A stretch of DNA of 64,000 nt from Enterovibrio sp. JCM 19048 (GCA_001310415.1 BAXE01000003.1:186001-250000); one strand, 5' to 3'; counted from the first letter of the stretch, positions 41,455 to 51,356 are shown. The notes: generated by a model from the sequence alone, not told the origin. A program made the numbers and translations.

Positions 41455-41684
41455 GGGGGATAACCAATCTGAGTGAATTTTGCCTTTACGTTATCTGGCT
41501 TGGGTTTTAATCAGAAAACCTATTGAGAAAGCGCTCAGAAAAATGTGATCAAGCACAATAAAAACTGCGAGCTAAAACAGAAATGTGGTAATATTCGCGC
41601 CAAATTTTGATGGGGTGTCGCTGGGTTCGTGATTTGAATCGGCTCGGTAACTCCCTGTAATGATGATTATTCTGGAGTAATACC

Positions 41685-43007
41685 TTGCAATTCGAAGACC
41701 TGGGCCTAGACAAACGCTTGTTAAAAACGATTGAACATTGGGGATTTAGCGCCCCGACTGATGTTCAGGCTGCGGCTATTCCTGTGGCCTGCGCTGGGAA
41801 AGATTTGTTGGCATCGTCTAAAACGGGCTCAGGTAAGACATTGGCATTCCTGCTTCCTGCCATGCAACGTGTGATGCGCGGTAAAGCGCTTAGCCGTCAA
41901 GGGCCGCGCGTTGTGATGCTGGCACCAACCCGTGAACTGGCTAAACAGGTATATGGTGAGCTGCGTAAGCTGGTGGCCGGTACCCAATATAAAGCTGCGT
42001 TGATTCTGGGTGGTGAAAACTTCAATGATCAGGCGAAAGAGTTCCGTAACAACCCAGTATTTGTGGTTGCGACACCGGGCCGTCTTGCTGATCACCTTGA
42101 ACACCGTCATGTGAACATCGAAGGGTTGGAAATGCTGATCCTGGATGAAGCTGACCGTATGCTTGATCTGGGCTTTGCACCGCAATTGAATGCGATTAAC
42201 AACGCTGCCAATCACCGCCGCCGCCAGACACTGATGTTCTCAGCAACGCTGGATCACCAGCAGGTGAACGATATCGCAGCGGACATGCTCAACGAGCCGA
42301 AACGTGTCGCGATTGGTTTTGTGAATGAAGAGCACAAGGACATCGAGCAGCGTTTCTACCTGTGTGATCACCTTGACCACAAACAGGCGCTTTTAGACCG
42401 CGTGATGGAAGAAGAGCAGTACCAGCAAATGATGGTATTCACGGCGACACGTGCGGATACTGATCGTCTGGCGAAGGTTTTCGTTGAACGTGGCATCAAA
42501 GCGGTAGCATTGAGCGGTGAACTGAGCCAAAGCGCCCGTAACCGCATCATGAACGAGTTCGAACGTGGTCTTCATAAAGTACTGGTAACCACGGATCTGG
42601 CTTCCCGTGGTCTGGATATTTCCAATGTTTCGCACGTCATTAACTTTGATATGCCAAAGCACGCTGAAGAATATGTTCACCGTATCGGTCGTACCGGCCG
42701 TGCGGGTAATAAGGGCGTTGCAATTTCTTTTGTTGGTCCGAAAGACTGGAACAGCTTTAAAAACATTGAAGGCTTCCTGGACAAGCGCATGAACTTTGCG
42801 ATCTTTGAAGGTCTGGAAGGTAAATTCAAAGGTTTGAAGCCTAAACCTAAGAAGACGTTTGCCAAGAAATCATCTGGCAAAAAGCCTGTGAAAAAACCAG
42901 CAGCGAAGAAAACAGCTCCTCAAAACCGCGACAGAAGTTTCTATAAAGGGGTTTCTGTGGGTGAAGAAGTGTTCATGGTTAAGAAAAAGAAACCAGACGC
43001 TGAATAA
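41685..43007 (+). CDS. DEAD-box ATP-dependent RNA helicase (SrmB-like)
   Basis: An intact 440-residue helicase with Q motif, SKTGSGKT, PTRELA, DEAD (ILDEADRMLDLGF), SAT, and HRIGRTGRAG, plus a Lys-rich basic tail (about residues 385-440) for RNA binding. It remodels RNA, probably in ribosome assembly or cold adaptation. The start is TTG 41685 with CTGGAG 8 bp upstream. A ~200-bp leader separates it from the Nudix gene. Confidence 0.87.
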   Translation: MQFEDLGLDKRLLKTIEHWGFSAPTDVQAAAIPVACAGKDLLASSKTGSGKTLAFLLPAMQRVMRGKALSRQGPRVVMLAPTRELAKQVYGELRKLVAGTQYKAALILGGENFNDQAKEFRNNPVFVVATPGRLADHLEHRHVNIEGLEMLILDEADRMLDLGFAPQLNAINNAANHRRRQTLMFSATLDHQQVNDIAADMLNEPKRVAIGFVNEEHKDIEQRFYLCDHLDHKQALLDRVMEEEQYQQMMVFTATRADTDRLAKVFVERGIKAVALSGELSQSARNRIMNEFERGLHKVLVTTDLASRGLDISNVSHVINFDMPKHAEEYVHRIGRTGRAGNKGVAISFVGPKDWNSFKNIEGFLDKRMNFAIFEGLEGKFKGLKPKPKKTFAKKSSGKKPVKKPAAKKTAPQNRDRSFYKGVSVGEEVFMVKKKKPDAE

Positions 43008-43015
43008 TTAGACAG

Positions 43016-43041
43016 AAGGCGCCTACATACGGCGCTTTTTC
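43016..43041 (+). terminator. Terminator of the helicase gene
   Basis: GCGCC / GGCGC stem extended by A-T and G-U pairs, 7-base loop and five T residues. Confidence 0.7.
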
Positions 43042-43080
43042 GTGTTTAATTGCATGGTTTTTTTCAAACAAGGAGTTTTG

Positions 43081-43896
43081 ATGCGCACTTTTCAAGTCAA
43101 TGGTAAAACCATGGCATTCCAGGATGTCGGCAGTGGCCCGGTTGTTTTATTTGGTCATAGCTATCTGTGGGACAGCCAAATGTGGCAACCACAAGTGGAA
43201 GCACTCAGTCAGCAATACCGCTGTATCGTTCCTGATCTGTGGGCACACGGGCAATCTGAATCTGCACCGGATCAGACAAAAACTCTCCAGGACTATGCTG
43301 ATGATATTCTCGCGCTGATGGATCATCTGGATGTTGAGTCGTTCAGTCTGGTTGGATTATCAGTCGGTGGTATGTGGGGTGTGGAACTTGCTTTGAAAGC
43401 GCCCCAAAGGGTGAAAAGTCTGGTGTTGATGGATACTTTCGTGGGTTATGAACCGGAAGTCACCAAGGCAAAATACTTCAGTATGTTTGATACCATCGAA
43501 CAGATGAAAATGATCCCAGAGCCTATGAGCGATGCGATCGTACCGCTCTTTTTCTCAAACAATGCAGAAGCTGAACATCCAGACCTGATATCGGGTTTTC
43601 GCCAGAAACTGGCCTCGCTGCGTGGTGAAGCTGCGGTGGAAACCGTGAAAATTGGCCGTATGGTGTTCAATCGCCGTGATGCATTTGATGATATCGAAAA
43701 ACTGACGTTACCGACTTTGGTGATGGTAGGTATGGAAGACAAGCCACGCCCGCCGCTGGAAGCCCAGTTGATGCATGATGCAATTGATGGCAGTCGTTAT
43801 CAATTGATCCCGCAAGCAGGACATATCAGCAACCTTGAACAACCTGCTGTCGTGACTGAAGCCCTGCAACAGTTCCTGTCGGTAGTTTACGCGTAA
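43081..43896 (+). CDS. Alpha/beta hydrolase
   Basis: A 271-residue alpha/beta-hydrolase with nucleophile elbow GLSVGG (Ser near residue 96), the oxyanion region GHSYLWDSQMW and late acid/His residues (GMEDKPRP, QAGHISNLEQP). Resembles 3-oxoadipate enol-lactonase/esterase-type enzymes. Start 43081 follows AAGGAG; an upstream ATG at 43042 is unlikely. Substrate unknown. Confidence 0.8.
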   Translation: MRTFQVNGKTMAFQDVGSGPVVLFGHSYLWDSQMWQPQVEALSQQYRCIVPDLWAHGQSESAPDQTKTLQDYADDILALMDHLDVESFSLVGLSVGGMWGVELALKAPQRVKSLVLMDTFVGYEPEVTKAKYFSMFDTIEQMKMIPEPMSDAIVPLFFSNNAEAEHPDLISGFRQKLASLRGEAAVETVKIGRMVFNRRDAFDDIEKLTLPTLVMVGMEDKPRPPLEAQLMHDAIDGSRYQLIPQAGHISNLEQPAVVTEALQQFLSVVYA

Positions 43897-44218
43897 GTTG
43901 CCCTGTGTATTAAAACCAGATGAAGCCAATATTCATCTGGTTTTTTCTATATTCCTCCCATTATCCATCCATCTGGTATCCAAGGTGTGTAACTGCAGAT
44001 GTCGGACGTACAAACCCCACAAAAGTGAAATTGATATAGAGACATGTCACGCTTTTGGTACGCACTTCCTTTACAGGTTAAAAATTACCACTTCTCATCG
44101 AGATTTACGCCTTGGGCTTGGCTATAATCTCGCTCGAATTTGAAGATTGAACATTTTGCGGCAAACGGCATTACTCGGTGAGTATCACCATGCGCCCGTC
44201 CGTGTTGAGGAGTATAAA
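43897..44218. promoter_or_regulatory. Intergenic region with terminator and promoter of a tiny gene
   Basis: 322 bp holding the hydrolase terminator (43914-43946) and, at 44123-44128, a consensus -10 (TATAAT) about 90 bp before the 25-residue gene. The -35 is weak (GAGATT at 44100). Confidence 0.5.
43914..43946 (+). terminator. Terminator of the alpha/beta hydrolase gene
   Basis: Perfect 10-bp stem AACCAGATGA / TCATCTGGTT, 9-base loop and T run. Confidence 0.9.
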
Positions 44219-44296
44219 GTGGAAACTGTACTGGTTATTGCGTTTGTTGTCGCTGCATTCTTTATCGTAAAGAAAGAGCGTTCAAACCGTCTGTAA
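44219..44296 (+). CDS. 25-residue single-span membrane protein
   Basis: GTG start with GAGGAG 6 bp upstream, then METVLVIAFVVAAFFIV and a basic tail KKERSNRL. The first ~17 residues form one membrane helix with positive residues after it, giving N-out or N-terminal-in-membrane topology. A consensus -10 lies about 90 bp upstream and a terminator about 120 bp downstream, so it has its own transcription unit. No family recognised. Chance ORF of this size is possible, but signals on both sides support it. Confidence 0.55.
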   Translation: METVLVIAFVVAAFFIVKKERSNRL

Positions 44297-44415
44297 ACTG
44301 AAAAATTAGCGCTGAACTACCTTTTTTGATAATCATTATTTTTCAACGCTATCAATAAGTAAATGCACTGAATGAGAGAAGAAACGCGGGTTTTTCCTTG
44401 AAAGTGCCAAAAGAA

Positions 44416-44440
44416 AAGCAGGGCTGGCCCCGCTTTTTTT
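44416..44440. terminator. Terminator between the tiny membrane gene and the unknown minus gene
   Basis: Stem AAGC-GGG / CCC-GCTT with one mismatch, 4-base loop and seven T residues; flanking A run makes it usable from both sides. Confidence 0.75.
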
Positions 44441-44447
44441 ATGTTCG

Positions 44448-44960
44448 TTATTCGCAGACAATGAGTGCGTTGTGGGCTGACACTAACAGGTGAGACTTCA
44501 TTGCTTGCTGGGCGTCAGGCGCAATACCAAACACATCGTAAATACCCGTCACCGTCCCTTGTTCTTCTTCACTGCTGAACAACATACCCGCAGCTTTCGG
44601 GTTGCCTTCCTGCATAGCAACAACCAGCTCGACATGAATACCGTCTGGGGTGGGGATATCAGTCAGAGAAACCTGGGATAAATACTCCATCAAGGTTTCG
44701 CGCTCACTCTCCGGCCATTTCTGTGCCAAGGTCATCGCGTATCTAACCATCAGTGGATGGCAGTCGACGCGGTAGAAAGTATATCCATCAGTGTCGCTGT
44801 CTGGATGGGAATTGCTTACCAATTCTGGTTGCTTTTCTGCCGCTTTATATAGCGCGAGACCGGCTTTACTCTCTTTCGTCGGAAACTGAGCCTGTTCGAT
44901 GTGGCTGGCCATCCAACTTTGTTTTTTGTGGAAATGTGAGAGAACGGTTGAATCGCTCAT
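44448..44960 (-). CDS. Hypothetical protein (170 aa)
   Basis: Starting at 44960 with CAGGAG upstream, 170 residues, acidic, soluble, no signal peptide. Central part WESEREtype segments (QKWPESERETLMEYL) and GIHVELVVAMQ suggest a mixed alpha/beta domain. Not recognised as a named family. A longer reading from 45065 would add a hydrophobic leader, but its ribosome site is poor. Confidence 0.65.
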   Translation of the reverse strand: MSDSTVLSHFHKKQSWMASHIEQAQFPTKESKAGLALYKAAEKQPELVSNSHPDSDTDGYTFYRVDCHPLMVRYAMTLAQKWPESERETLMEYLSQVSLTDIPTPDGIHVELVVAMQEGNPKAAGMLFSSEEEQGTVTGIYDVFGIAPDAQQAMKSHLLVSAHNALIVCE

Positions 44961-45167
44961 TTTCGGCTCCTGAGCCTGCGCGGGAGTGCGTTTGTGGTTC
45001 GATAATAGCGCTGGAAAAAGAAATAACAATGCTGAATTCGTAAAACAGGAAAAAAGATTGTTCACCTGAACAAAGCTTAACCAGTTGATAATTGAGCTTT
45101 GTAGGGAGGTTAGGGTATAAAATAGGAAATTCCAAAGGCTTAGGCTCGAAAATCAGGTTCCCCTTTT

Positions 45168-46886
45168 ATGTCCCGACAACACCTGCAAACCCAGTTTTCA
45201 AAAATTTATACCTACTTTGAAGGTAAGGACAGCGATACCAACCTGGAGACCATGGCTGAGATCTTCAGCTGTACACGACGTAATGCGCGTATGGTGCTGG
45301 CAAAAATGTCTGAGCAGGGCTGGCTGAGCTGGGAACCTGCCGTCGGGCGCGGCAAACAGAGCCGTTTGTGCTTTCATCGCAGCGATACTGATCTTCAGAT
45401 GAAGCGTGTGCGCGATTGGGTTAAAGAGGGGAAACTGGATGCTGCACTGGAAGAGCTGAACAACGACGCGGCTAAGCTGGCGCGTTTAATTCAGGAGCAG
45501 TTAGGCGTTTCAACCCAGGAAGGGAGGCAAATAATCCGTCTCCCATACTATCGCGCATTTCCATCGCTGAATCCAAGTAAGCCGCTTCGCCGATCTGAAC
45601 AGCATCTTGTCACCCAGATTTTTAACGGCCTGACACGCATCAATGAAAGTACTGAATGCATTGAGCCGGATCTGGCACACCACTGGGAAGCGATAACACC
45701 ATCGCATTGGCGTTTTTATCTGCGTCCTGCTGTGCGCTTTCATGATGGCAGCCTGCTGAGCGTGGATGATGTGATTTGGTCATTGGAATCTGTGCAGAAC
45801 AATGCCTACTTTTCGAATATTAAGCACATTGCAGCACCGGCAGAGAATGTGGTTGATTTTGTTCTCCATAAACCGGATTGCCGGTTTGCGGACACATTGG
45901 CGGTACCGCAGGCTTCTATTCAGTCAAAACAGGCGGCTGGCACTAAAGAGGCCGACCGGTTTCCAATCGGCACCGGCCCTTACCGCGTTGCGGAAAATAA
46001 TGACCGTCAGTTGGTGCTCAAAGCACATGATGAGTATTTCGGCTTCCGCGCATTGACAGATGAGATTGAAATCTGGGTACTCGACAGTGCGGCCATGTGT
46101 TACCTGCAACCCAGCGCCTCACTCGACCCAACTGCGTTGGATTCGCGGCAGGGGGCGTTACATTCGGGCACCAATGAAAGGTTGGAGCTGGATGAAGGAT
46201 GCAATTATTTATTGCTGAATCGCCGTAACGGTATTGCCAAAGATCCCGAATGGGCGGCGTATATCAGCCAGCGTGTGTCGTCACTGATGTTACTGCCCCA
46301 CTTGGCGCAAAAGGGAATTGGCGAGTACCGCCTTACAAATGCTTATGGCTTGATTCCTGGTTGGATTCACACAGCGATTTCTCACGTGACACTGTCACCA
46401 CCTTCGCAGCGTCATTTGCGTTTGGTCCATCAAGCTGACAATCCACTTTTTCCGCTTTTGGCCGATGCATTGAAAGATATGTTGGCAGAAGACGGCATTG
46501 CACTGCAGATCGACGCAGTGTCTTATGAAGAAATTATGCAGCCAAGAAACACCAAGAAAATCGATATCTGGTTGTGTGGTATGAGTCTGGGCTCAAAGCG
46601 CCGTGATGCGATTTTGCCTTGGATGATGAATTTCGAACACATTTCTGCGGCCATGCCTGATGCAGAGTTTGCTGAACTTGTCACCGCAATGGACGACTGG
46701 CGTGCAACAGCGGATACGCCATTTGACGCGGAATCAGTGGGTCGAAAACTGGTCACATCAGCCCAGCTTGTCCCCATGTTCCATATCTGGCTGGGTGTGG
46801 TTGAAGGACGCGATCTGGAAGATGTCGCCTCCAACAAGGTCGGGTGGTTCGATTTTAAAGCAGTGTGGCGAAAACCAGAGTTCTAA
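45168..46886 (+). CDS. SgrR-like transcriptional regulator with solute-binding domain
   Basis: An intact 572-residue protein: N-terminal SgrR-type winged helix (about 1-115, including FSCTRRNARMVLAKMSEQGW) joined to a family-5 solute-binding domain (GLTRINESTECIEPDLAHHW, GTGPYRVAEN). SgrR activates genes under sugar-phosphate stress; relatives control transporter genes. No small RNA like sgrS or sugar transporter lies next to it, so its target is unknown. Confidence 0.82.
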   Translation: MSRQHLQTQFSKIYTYFEGKDSDTNLETMAEIFSCTRRNARMVLAKMSEQGWLSWEPAVGRGKQSRLCFHRSDTDLQMKRVRDWVKEGKLDAALEELNNDAAKLARLIQEQLGVSTQEGRQIIRLPYYRAFPSLNPSKPLRRSEQHLVTQIFNGLTRINESTECIEPDLAHHWEAITPSHWRFYLRPAVRFHDGSLLSVDDVIWSLESVQNNAYFSNIKHIAAPAENVVDFVLHKPDCRFADTLAVPQASIQSKQAAGTKEADRFPIGTGPYRVAENNDRQLVLKAHDEYFGFRALTDEIEIWVLDSAAMCYLQPSASLDPTALDSRQGALHSGTNERLELDEGCNYLLLNRRNGIAKDPEWAAYISQRVSSLMLLPHLAQKGIGEYRLTNAYGLIPGWIHTAISHVTLSPPSQRHLRLVHQADNPLFPLLADALKDMLAEDGIALQIDAVSYEEIMQPRNTKKIDIWLCGMSLGSKRRDAILPWMMNFEHISAAMPDAEFAELVTAMDDWRATADTPFDAESVGRKLVTSAQLVPMFHIWLGVVEGRDLEDVASNKVGWFDFKAVWRKPEF

Positions 46887-46902
46887 CGACCATTAAGCGT
46901 TC

Positions 46903-47168
46903 TATACCCAAACAACCTGAAGATGCAGGATTCAGCGAGATTGACTGGGGTTGTGATCGCGGCGTTCCTTTGTAGATGTAGTCACCTCCATCAAAAAGGA
47001 ACAACAAAGAGCACGGCGTCAGTCAACTCGCCCGAAGGGAGGGCACCAATGCGCCCACTTCTTCGTTAAATTCCACGGAAATAGAGCGACTATTCCGCGT
47101 AAAATTTGCCTCGAATTGAACGCATTGATGACCTCTGAATGCGAGCATCTTTAGGTCGTTTGGGTATA
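46903..47168. repeat. 266-bp imperfect-palindrome repeat element (MITE-like)
   Basis: It begins TATACCCAAACAACCTGAAGATGC and ends with the inverted counterpart (GCATCTTTAGGTCGTTTGGG then TATA), i.e. terminal inverted repeats of about 24 bp with few mismatches. The inside carries CCCGAAGGGAGG and a CGGAAATAG...CTATTCCG hairpin and no ORF. A 54-bp inner segment (46966-47019) is bounded by CGGCGT on both sides and is absent from the copy at 32757. It lies between two convergent genes. Confidence 0.8.
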
Positions 47169-47175
47169 ACCTCCA

Positions 47176-48057
47176 TCAGAAAAACGCAAAAGCGGCGATC
47201 AGCAGCAACGGAAGCGTGATAAGGGTAAAGAAGTTCCCGAAAAGCACCATAGACGCCACTTTATCCGGGCCAACGTTAAACCGCTCTGCAAACAGATAGT
47301 TCATGACTGCAGGAGGCAGCATGGCAAAAAGCAGCAGCATTCTCAGGTGTTCTGATGGAAGTGGGATGAAGAAGTAAATCACGGCAAACGTGATAGCGCC
47401 TGTGACCAGACTAAGCACGGTGCTTAACACACCAACACCAAATCCTGACCATTGAATGCCCGTCAACTGCACCCCGAGGGAGATCAGCATAACGGGCACC
47501 GCCGCATTCCCAACCAGGATCATCGCTTCATTTAAAGGTGTCCATACCTGGATATCAGCAAAGTTAAACACCATTGCAAGCATCGCTGCTACCAGGATCG
47601 GCATTTTGAGTATGTGCTGGAAACGGTATTCGCTGTTGCTGAGCAGAGCGAGCCCAACGGTGATATGGAGCATCATCGAAACCACAAAAAGCAAAATTGC
47701 TGGTGCCTCAGCACTTGCGCCAAATGCATACCCAAACAGGGGAATGGCAAGATTACCGCTGTTGCGGAACATCTGAGGTGGGCCCCAGGTTTTAAATGGC
47801 AATTTGAGCAGCCCGCTGATCGGCACCATGAGCACGCCGGGGAGAAGTACAGCCACGATCGCAGCAATAAACATGGATGTTTGGTCACTACCCAACGGCA
47901 TGACAGATAGCGTTGTGAAGATAAGGCAGGGCACCATTAAATCAATGTTGATCCGGTTGATGTGGCGCATGTCCGGGCGAAAAGCTTTACCGACAAAAAA
48001 GCCCGCAGCCACAACGGCAAAGACCGGAAACAATATACTGATGACTTTCTCGAGCAT
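47176..48057 (-). CDS. AEC family (auxin efflux carrier-type) transporter
   Basis: An intact 293-residue membrane protein with ten predicted helices, typical AEC parts FRNSGNLAIPLFGYAFG and NYLFAERFNVGPDKVASMVLFGN. Bacterial AEC proteins move organic acids such as malate or malonate. Stand-alone gene next to the repeat element; substrate unknown. Confidence 0.82.
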   Translation of the reverse strand: MLEKVISILFPVFAVVAAGFFVGKAFRPDMRHINRINIDLMVPCLIFTTLSVMPLGSDQTSMFIAAIVAVLLPGVLMVPISGLLKLPFKTWGPPQMFRNSGNLAIPLFGYAFGASAEAPAILLFVVSMMLHITVGLALLSNSEYRFQHILKMPILVAAMLAMVFNFADIQVWTPLNEAMILVGNAAVPVMLISLGVQLTGIQWSGFGVGVLSTVLSLVTGAITFAVIYFFIPLPSEHLRMLLLFAMLPPAVMNYLFAERFNVGPDKVASMVLFGNFFTLITLPLLLIAAFAFF

Positions 48058-48251
48058 CCTTGCCCCTATTTAAATTGAGTCTCGGTTTGAGCGTGGGTAC
48101 AGACAGTAAGGCGAGTGTGTGCTGAGCCAAAACCGGTAACCATTCCTTGCTTACTGCGGTTTCAACAGCTTGATAAAACACTGACAACTGTTTCAGTGTA
48201 TCGCCAGATCATTGATTGGCAATGCCCAAAATTGAAAATAGCCTGAAACGT

Positions 48252-48893
48252 TTACAGTGAATAGGCTGCGGTCAACAGCATGTATTTATATAGAGGGATC
48301 CCATCCCGTTGGCGATGCAGGGGGTGGAAAATCCGCAGTTTGCCATCATTCAGGTGGCATTCCTGGGCAATGTCTTCGGCAAAATGATGGTCCGCATCCA
48401 TCAGTTTGACGCCCTGTGATGCATAGTCATCACGGTGGATGGGTTGGTGACCGAGCCACCAGCATGGAACAGACTTGCTGGCCGACGAACGGTCAACCCA
48501 GTGATCGGCAACAATAATCAGGCGCTTTTCTTTGCCAGAAGAAGTATCCAGGTGTTCAAGTGCCCAAAGAGTGTCTTTAACCAGTGCTTTGCGACAGGCG
48601 GTATTGGCACTGATCAGCCGGTGCGCGACAAGATAAATTTGGTGTTCGGGGGAGTCGATGCGAAATACAGGCTGTTTTAAAGCCGCTTCTTCCATTTGGG
48701 CATAGGTGGCATCAATGTCGAGGTTGTTGTAACCATGAATGAACCGACGAGCCAACGCCTTGCCGAGATGACTCTCTTTCATGCCTCGGTTATGGATGGT
48801 CGGATAATGGTGTTCACAAAAACTCAGGCAGTCTGATTGAAATTCCCTGAGGCTTTGCGAAATGAGTTCATCCAGCAAAAATGCCCACTCCAA
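48252..48893 (-). CDS. Hypothetical protein (213 aa)
   Basis: 213 residues, soluble, rich in His and Asp (DDYASQGVKLMDADHHFAED), with no signal peptide or membrane segment. Composition and frame length look coding. I do not recognise a family. It is a single-gene unit between the AEC transporter and msrQ. Confidence 0.6.
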   Translation of the reverse strand: MEWAFLLDELISQSLREFQSDCLSFCEHHYPTIHNRGMKESHLGKALARRFIHGYNNLDIDATYAQMEEAALKQPVFRIDSPEHQIYLVAHRLISANTACRKALVKDTLWALEHLDTSSGKEKRLIIVADHWVDRSSASKSVPCWWLGHQPIHRDDYASQGVKLMDADHHFAEDIAQECHLNDGKLRIFHPLHRQRDGIPLYKYMLLTAAYSL

Positions 48894-49002
48894 AAATAAT
48901 CATAACTACATAGGGTTACCTAAAGTATGGCAAAAAAAGAGAATTTGCTATAACTGGTTATGCTATTTGTGCAGAACATACGTTCTCTGGGTGAATGATG
49001 TG

Positions 49003-49619
49003 CTATGTCCTGCGAGCTATGGGGCGGGCAAATATACGTTTGAGTGAACGCCAACGGAAAGAGAGCAGTGCAAACGCCAAAAGAATGTACAGCGATGGCT
49101 CCAGGATTTCTGATTTTTGCGACCAGTAAAAATGGACAGGAGCCAACACTAGCACAAGGTAAACCCAATTATGCAGTGACTGCCATTTCGCACCCATTTT
49201 GCGCTGGATAGCGGCAGTGGATGTGACGGTAAGCGCGAGTAAAATTACCCAGCAAACAGCGCCGACGGTGAGGTAGGGACGAGACACGATTTCCTCACCC
49301 ATCAAAGCAAGGTTGAAAGAGAGATCCAGGGCGAAGTAAGTCAACATGTGCAACGTCGCCCAAAAGAAGCTGTAAAGCCCCATAACCCGACGACATCGCA
49401 CTAACATGCCTTGTTTGAAGTAACGGGCGACTGGGCTGATAAGCATGGTCAGCAACAGGGTATTTAACGCAGCCAGCCCGGTAAAATGGGTAATACCGTC
49501 GACAGGATCCGCGCCAAATGCCTGAGAGAGCGTCAACCAGACCAACTGGGCAAGAAAGCCAAGCTGACGCCATGAATAAGCACTTTAATCCAAACAGTGT
49601 GCTTAAGGGTTATACGCAT
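49003..49619 (-). CDS. msrQ: MsrQ heme-binding membrane subunit of methionine sulfoxide reductase (frameshifted)
   Basis: About 205 residues, six membrane helices of the ferric-reductase type, with conserved histidines in FFWATLHMLTYF, WQSLHNWVYL and LAPVHFYW that bind heme. MsrQ passes electrons from the quinone pool to MsrP. One base is missing near 49550; restored, it starts at 49619 in a TGATG overlap with the msrP stop. Confidence 0.88.
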
Positions 49620-50642
49620 CAGAAATTCGATCCCAAATCCATGCCGCTGTAGAGGCTTGCCACTTCGTCTTGGTAGCCATTGAACATCGCCGTAGGCTGA
49701 CGACGGGAGCTGAATAAAGAGCCTTCGCCGATAAAGCGTTCAGATGCCTGACTCCAGCGCGGGTGATCCACCTGCGGATTCACATTGGCATAAAAGCCGT
49801 ATTCGTGTGGGGCGAGCATATTCCAGGTAGTCGGTGGTTGTGACTCCAGCAGATGGATTTTTACGATTGATTTGATGCTTTTGAATCCGTATTTCCACGG
49901 AACAACCAAACGAATCGGTGCACCGTTTTGTGGAGCCAGCGTCTGGCCGTAAAGACCTACGCTCAGCAAAGTTAACGGATTCATGCTTCATCCAGTCTGA
50001 GACCTTCTACGTAGGGGTAGTCTATCCCGCCACCTGCCATCCGGGAGCGTTGGCCGACCATCTGCTCGGGGTCATACAGTGTTTCAAATGCAACGTATTT
50101 AGCGCTGCCGAGTGGATCCGCCTCTTTGAGCAATGCAGCAAGCGAAAAACCAACCCAAGGGATGTTCATCGACCAAGCTTCAACGCAGCGCATTCTGTAG
50201 TAGCGATCTTCCAGTGGGAAACGCTTAATCAGGTCTTCATAGCCCAATTTGAGTGGCTTATTGACCAAGCCTGTGACTTCGAGTGTCCACGGGTTAACAG
50301 AAAAAGACTGACTGTTTCGTACCGGGTCGCCTTTGCCGGTACCAAACTCATAAAAATTGTTGTAGGAAAGCACTTTAATTTCAGGGGTCAGTTCCAAGTT
50401 GGTACCCATCGTGCTTTTAGATGCAGTCAGTGGCGTGCGCGCAAAAATAACCTCTTCAGATGCCTTTTCTTCGTCGCCACCACCAAAGATATCGAAAATG
50501 TTCGCATGTGATTGGGCAGCGAATGGCAGTGACGCCGTCACAATACCCAGCTTTTTCAAAATCTCACGTCGGGACTTGTAAACTGACTCGGGTGTCAGAT
50601 CGTTCTCCTTGACTGCGGATTTTTGGATAATCGGATCAGCAT
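49619..50642 (-). CDS. msrP: MsrP periplasmic molybdopterin methionine sulfoxide reductase (two frameshifts)
   Basis: About 341 residues: Tat signal ([20 protein letters not shown]), then the sulfite-oxidase fold with the Mo-ligating cysteine in [11 protein letters not shown] and [19 protein letters not shown]. It repairs oxidised periplasmic methionines using MsrQ. Bases are missing near 50625 (A run) and 49985. ATG 50642 with GGAG upstream is the likely start; the sequence resembles E. coli YedY throughout. Confidence 0.88.
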
Positions 50643-50882
50643 CAGGTTACTCCATCTTCAATTAGCGGGGGGACAGCATTGCCCCATTGCAAGTACAGAC
50701 CTATATAACGTTGAACTTCTTTCATTAGTTACGTTTTCCATGAAAAATCGTTGTCTGGTGAATAGCAACTGTGATGAAACGCAGATAGAGCGGTGAATTG
50801 TAGGTAAAAAATGCAAAAAATAGTTATATTCCAAACGTTTGTTACCTGAACATTTGCTATCGCGTTGAAAAGGAATTTTTTA

Positions 50883-51305
50883 ATGAATGGACCGATAAAA
50901 CGGTTGCTCCTGTCTCTTGCATTGTCTCTTCCTGCGGCAACTTCCATGGCACAAGGCCTTTCTGCAGGCGTATTTCTGGGTTCGCCTATGTCTGGCGTGA
51001 CGGTGTCACAATATGATTTGCGACTTTCAATTGGTGTCAAAGATCTCGGCGTTGCCGTGGACAGGGTTTGGAATCTTGGGGAGTGGTTGGCCCGGCCGGA
51101 TTTGAGCTTGATGTATGGTTATACTGGGGCTTTGTGGGTTGATGATGACAACCATAAATGGGGGCCAAGGGCAGGCGTTGGCGTTGCGATGCCAATGGGA
51201 ACAGGCAACATTGAATTATACGGCGAGGCAGGTTCAACCTGGTACTGGCAAGAAGATGCGACGTTCAAGTTTGAAGGTGCATTTGGCTTAAGAGCCTATT
51301 TCTGA
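50883..51305 (+). CDS. Small secreted outer-membrane-like protein (140 aa)
   Basis: 140 residues with a signal peptide (LLLSLALSLPAATSMAQ) and alternating polar/hydrophobic strands ending in a C-terminal aromatic (GLRAYF), as in small beta-barrel or barrel-like outer-membrane proteins. Start 50883 follows AAGGAA. Divergent from msrP. No named family recognised. Confidence 0.65.
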   Translation: MNGPIKRLLLSLALSLPAATSMAQGLSAGVFLGSPMSGVTVSQYDLRLSIGVKDLGVAVDRVWNLGEWLARPDLSLMYGYTGALWVDDDNHKWGPRAGVGVAMPMGTGNIELYGEAGSTWYWQEDATFKFEGAFGLRAYF

Positions 51306-51334
51306 TTTGACCACCCATTTGCATTCAAACCTAG

Positions 51335-51356
51335 AGCGCGCCGAAAGGCGCGCTTT
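51335..51356 (+). terminator. Terminator of the outer-membrane-like gene
   Basis: Perfect 8-bp stem AGCGCGCC / GGCGCGCT with a GAAA tetraloop; only a short T run. Confidence 0.75.

Noticed and set aside
44190..44271. Alternative 26-residue ORF overlapping the tiny membrane protein in another frame
   Set aside because: No ribosome site at its ATG, whereas the GTG frame has GAGGAG at correct spacing.
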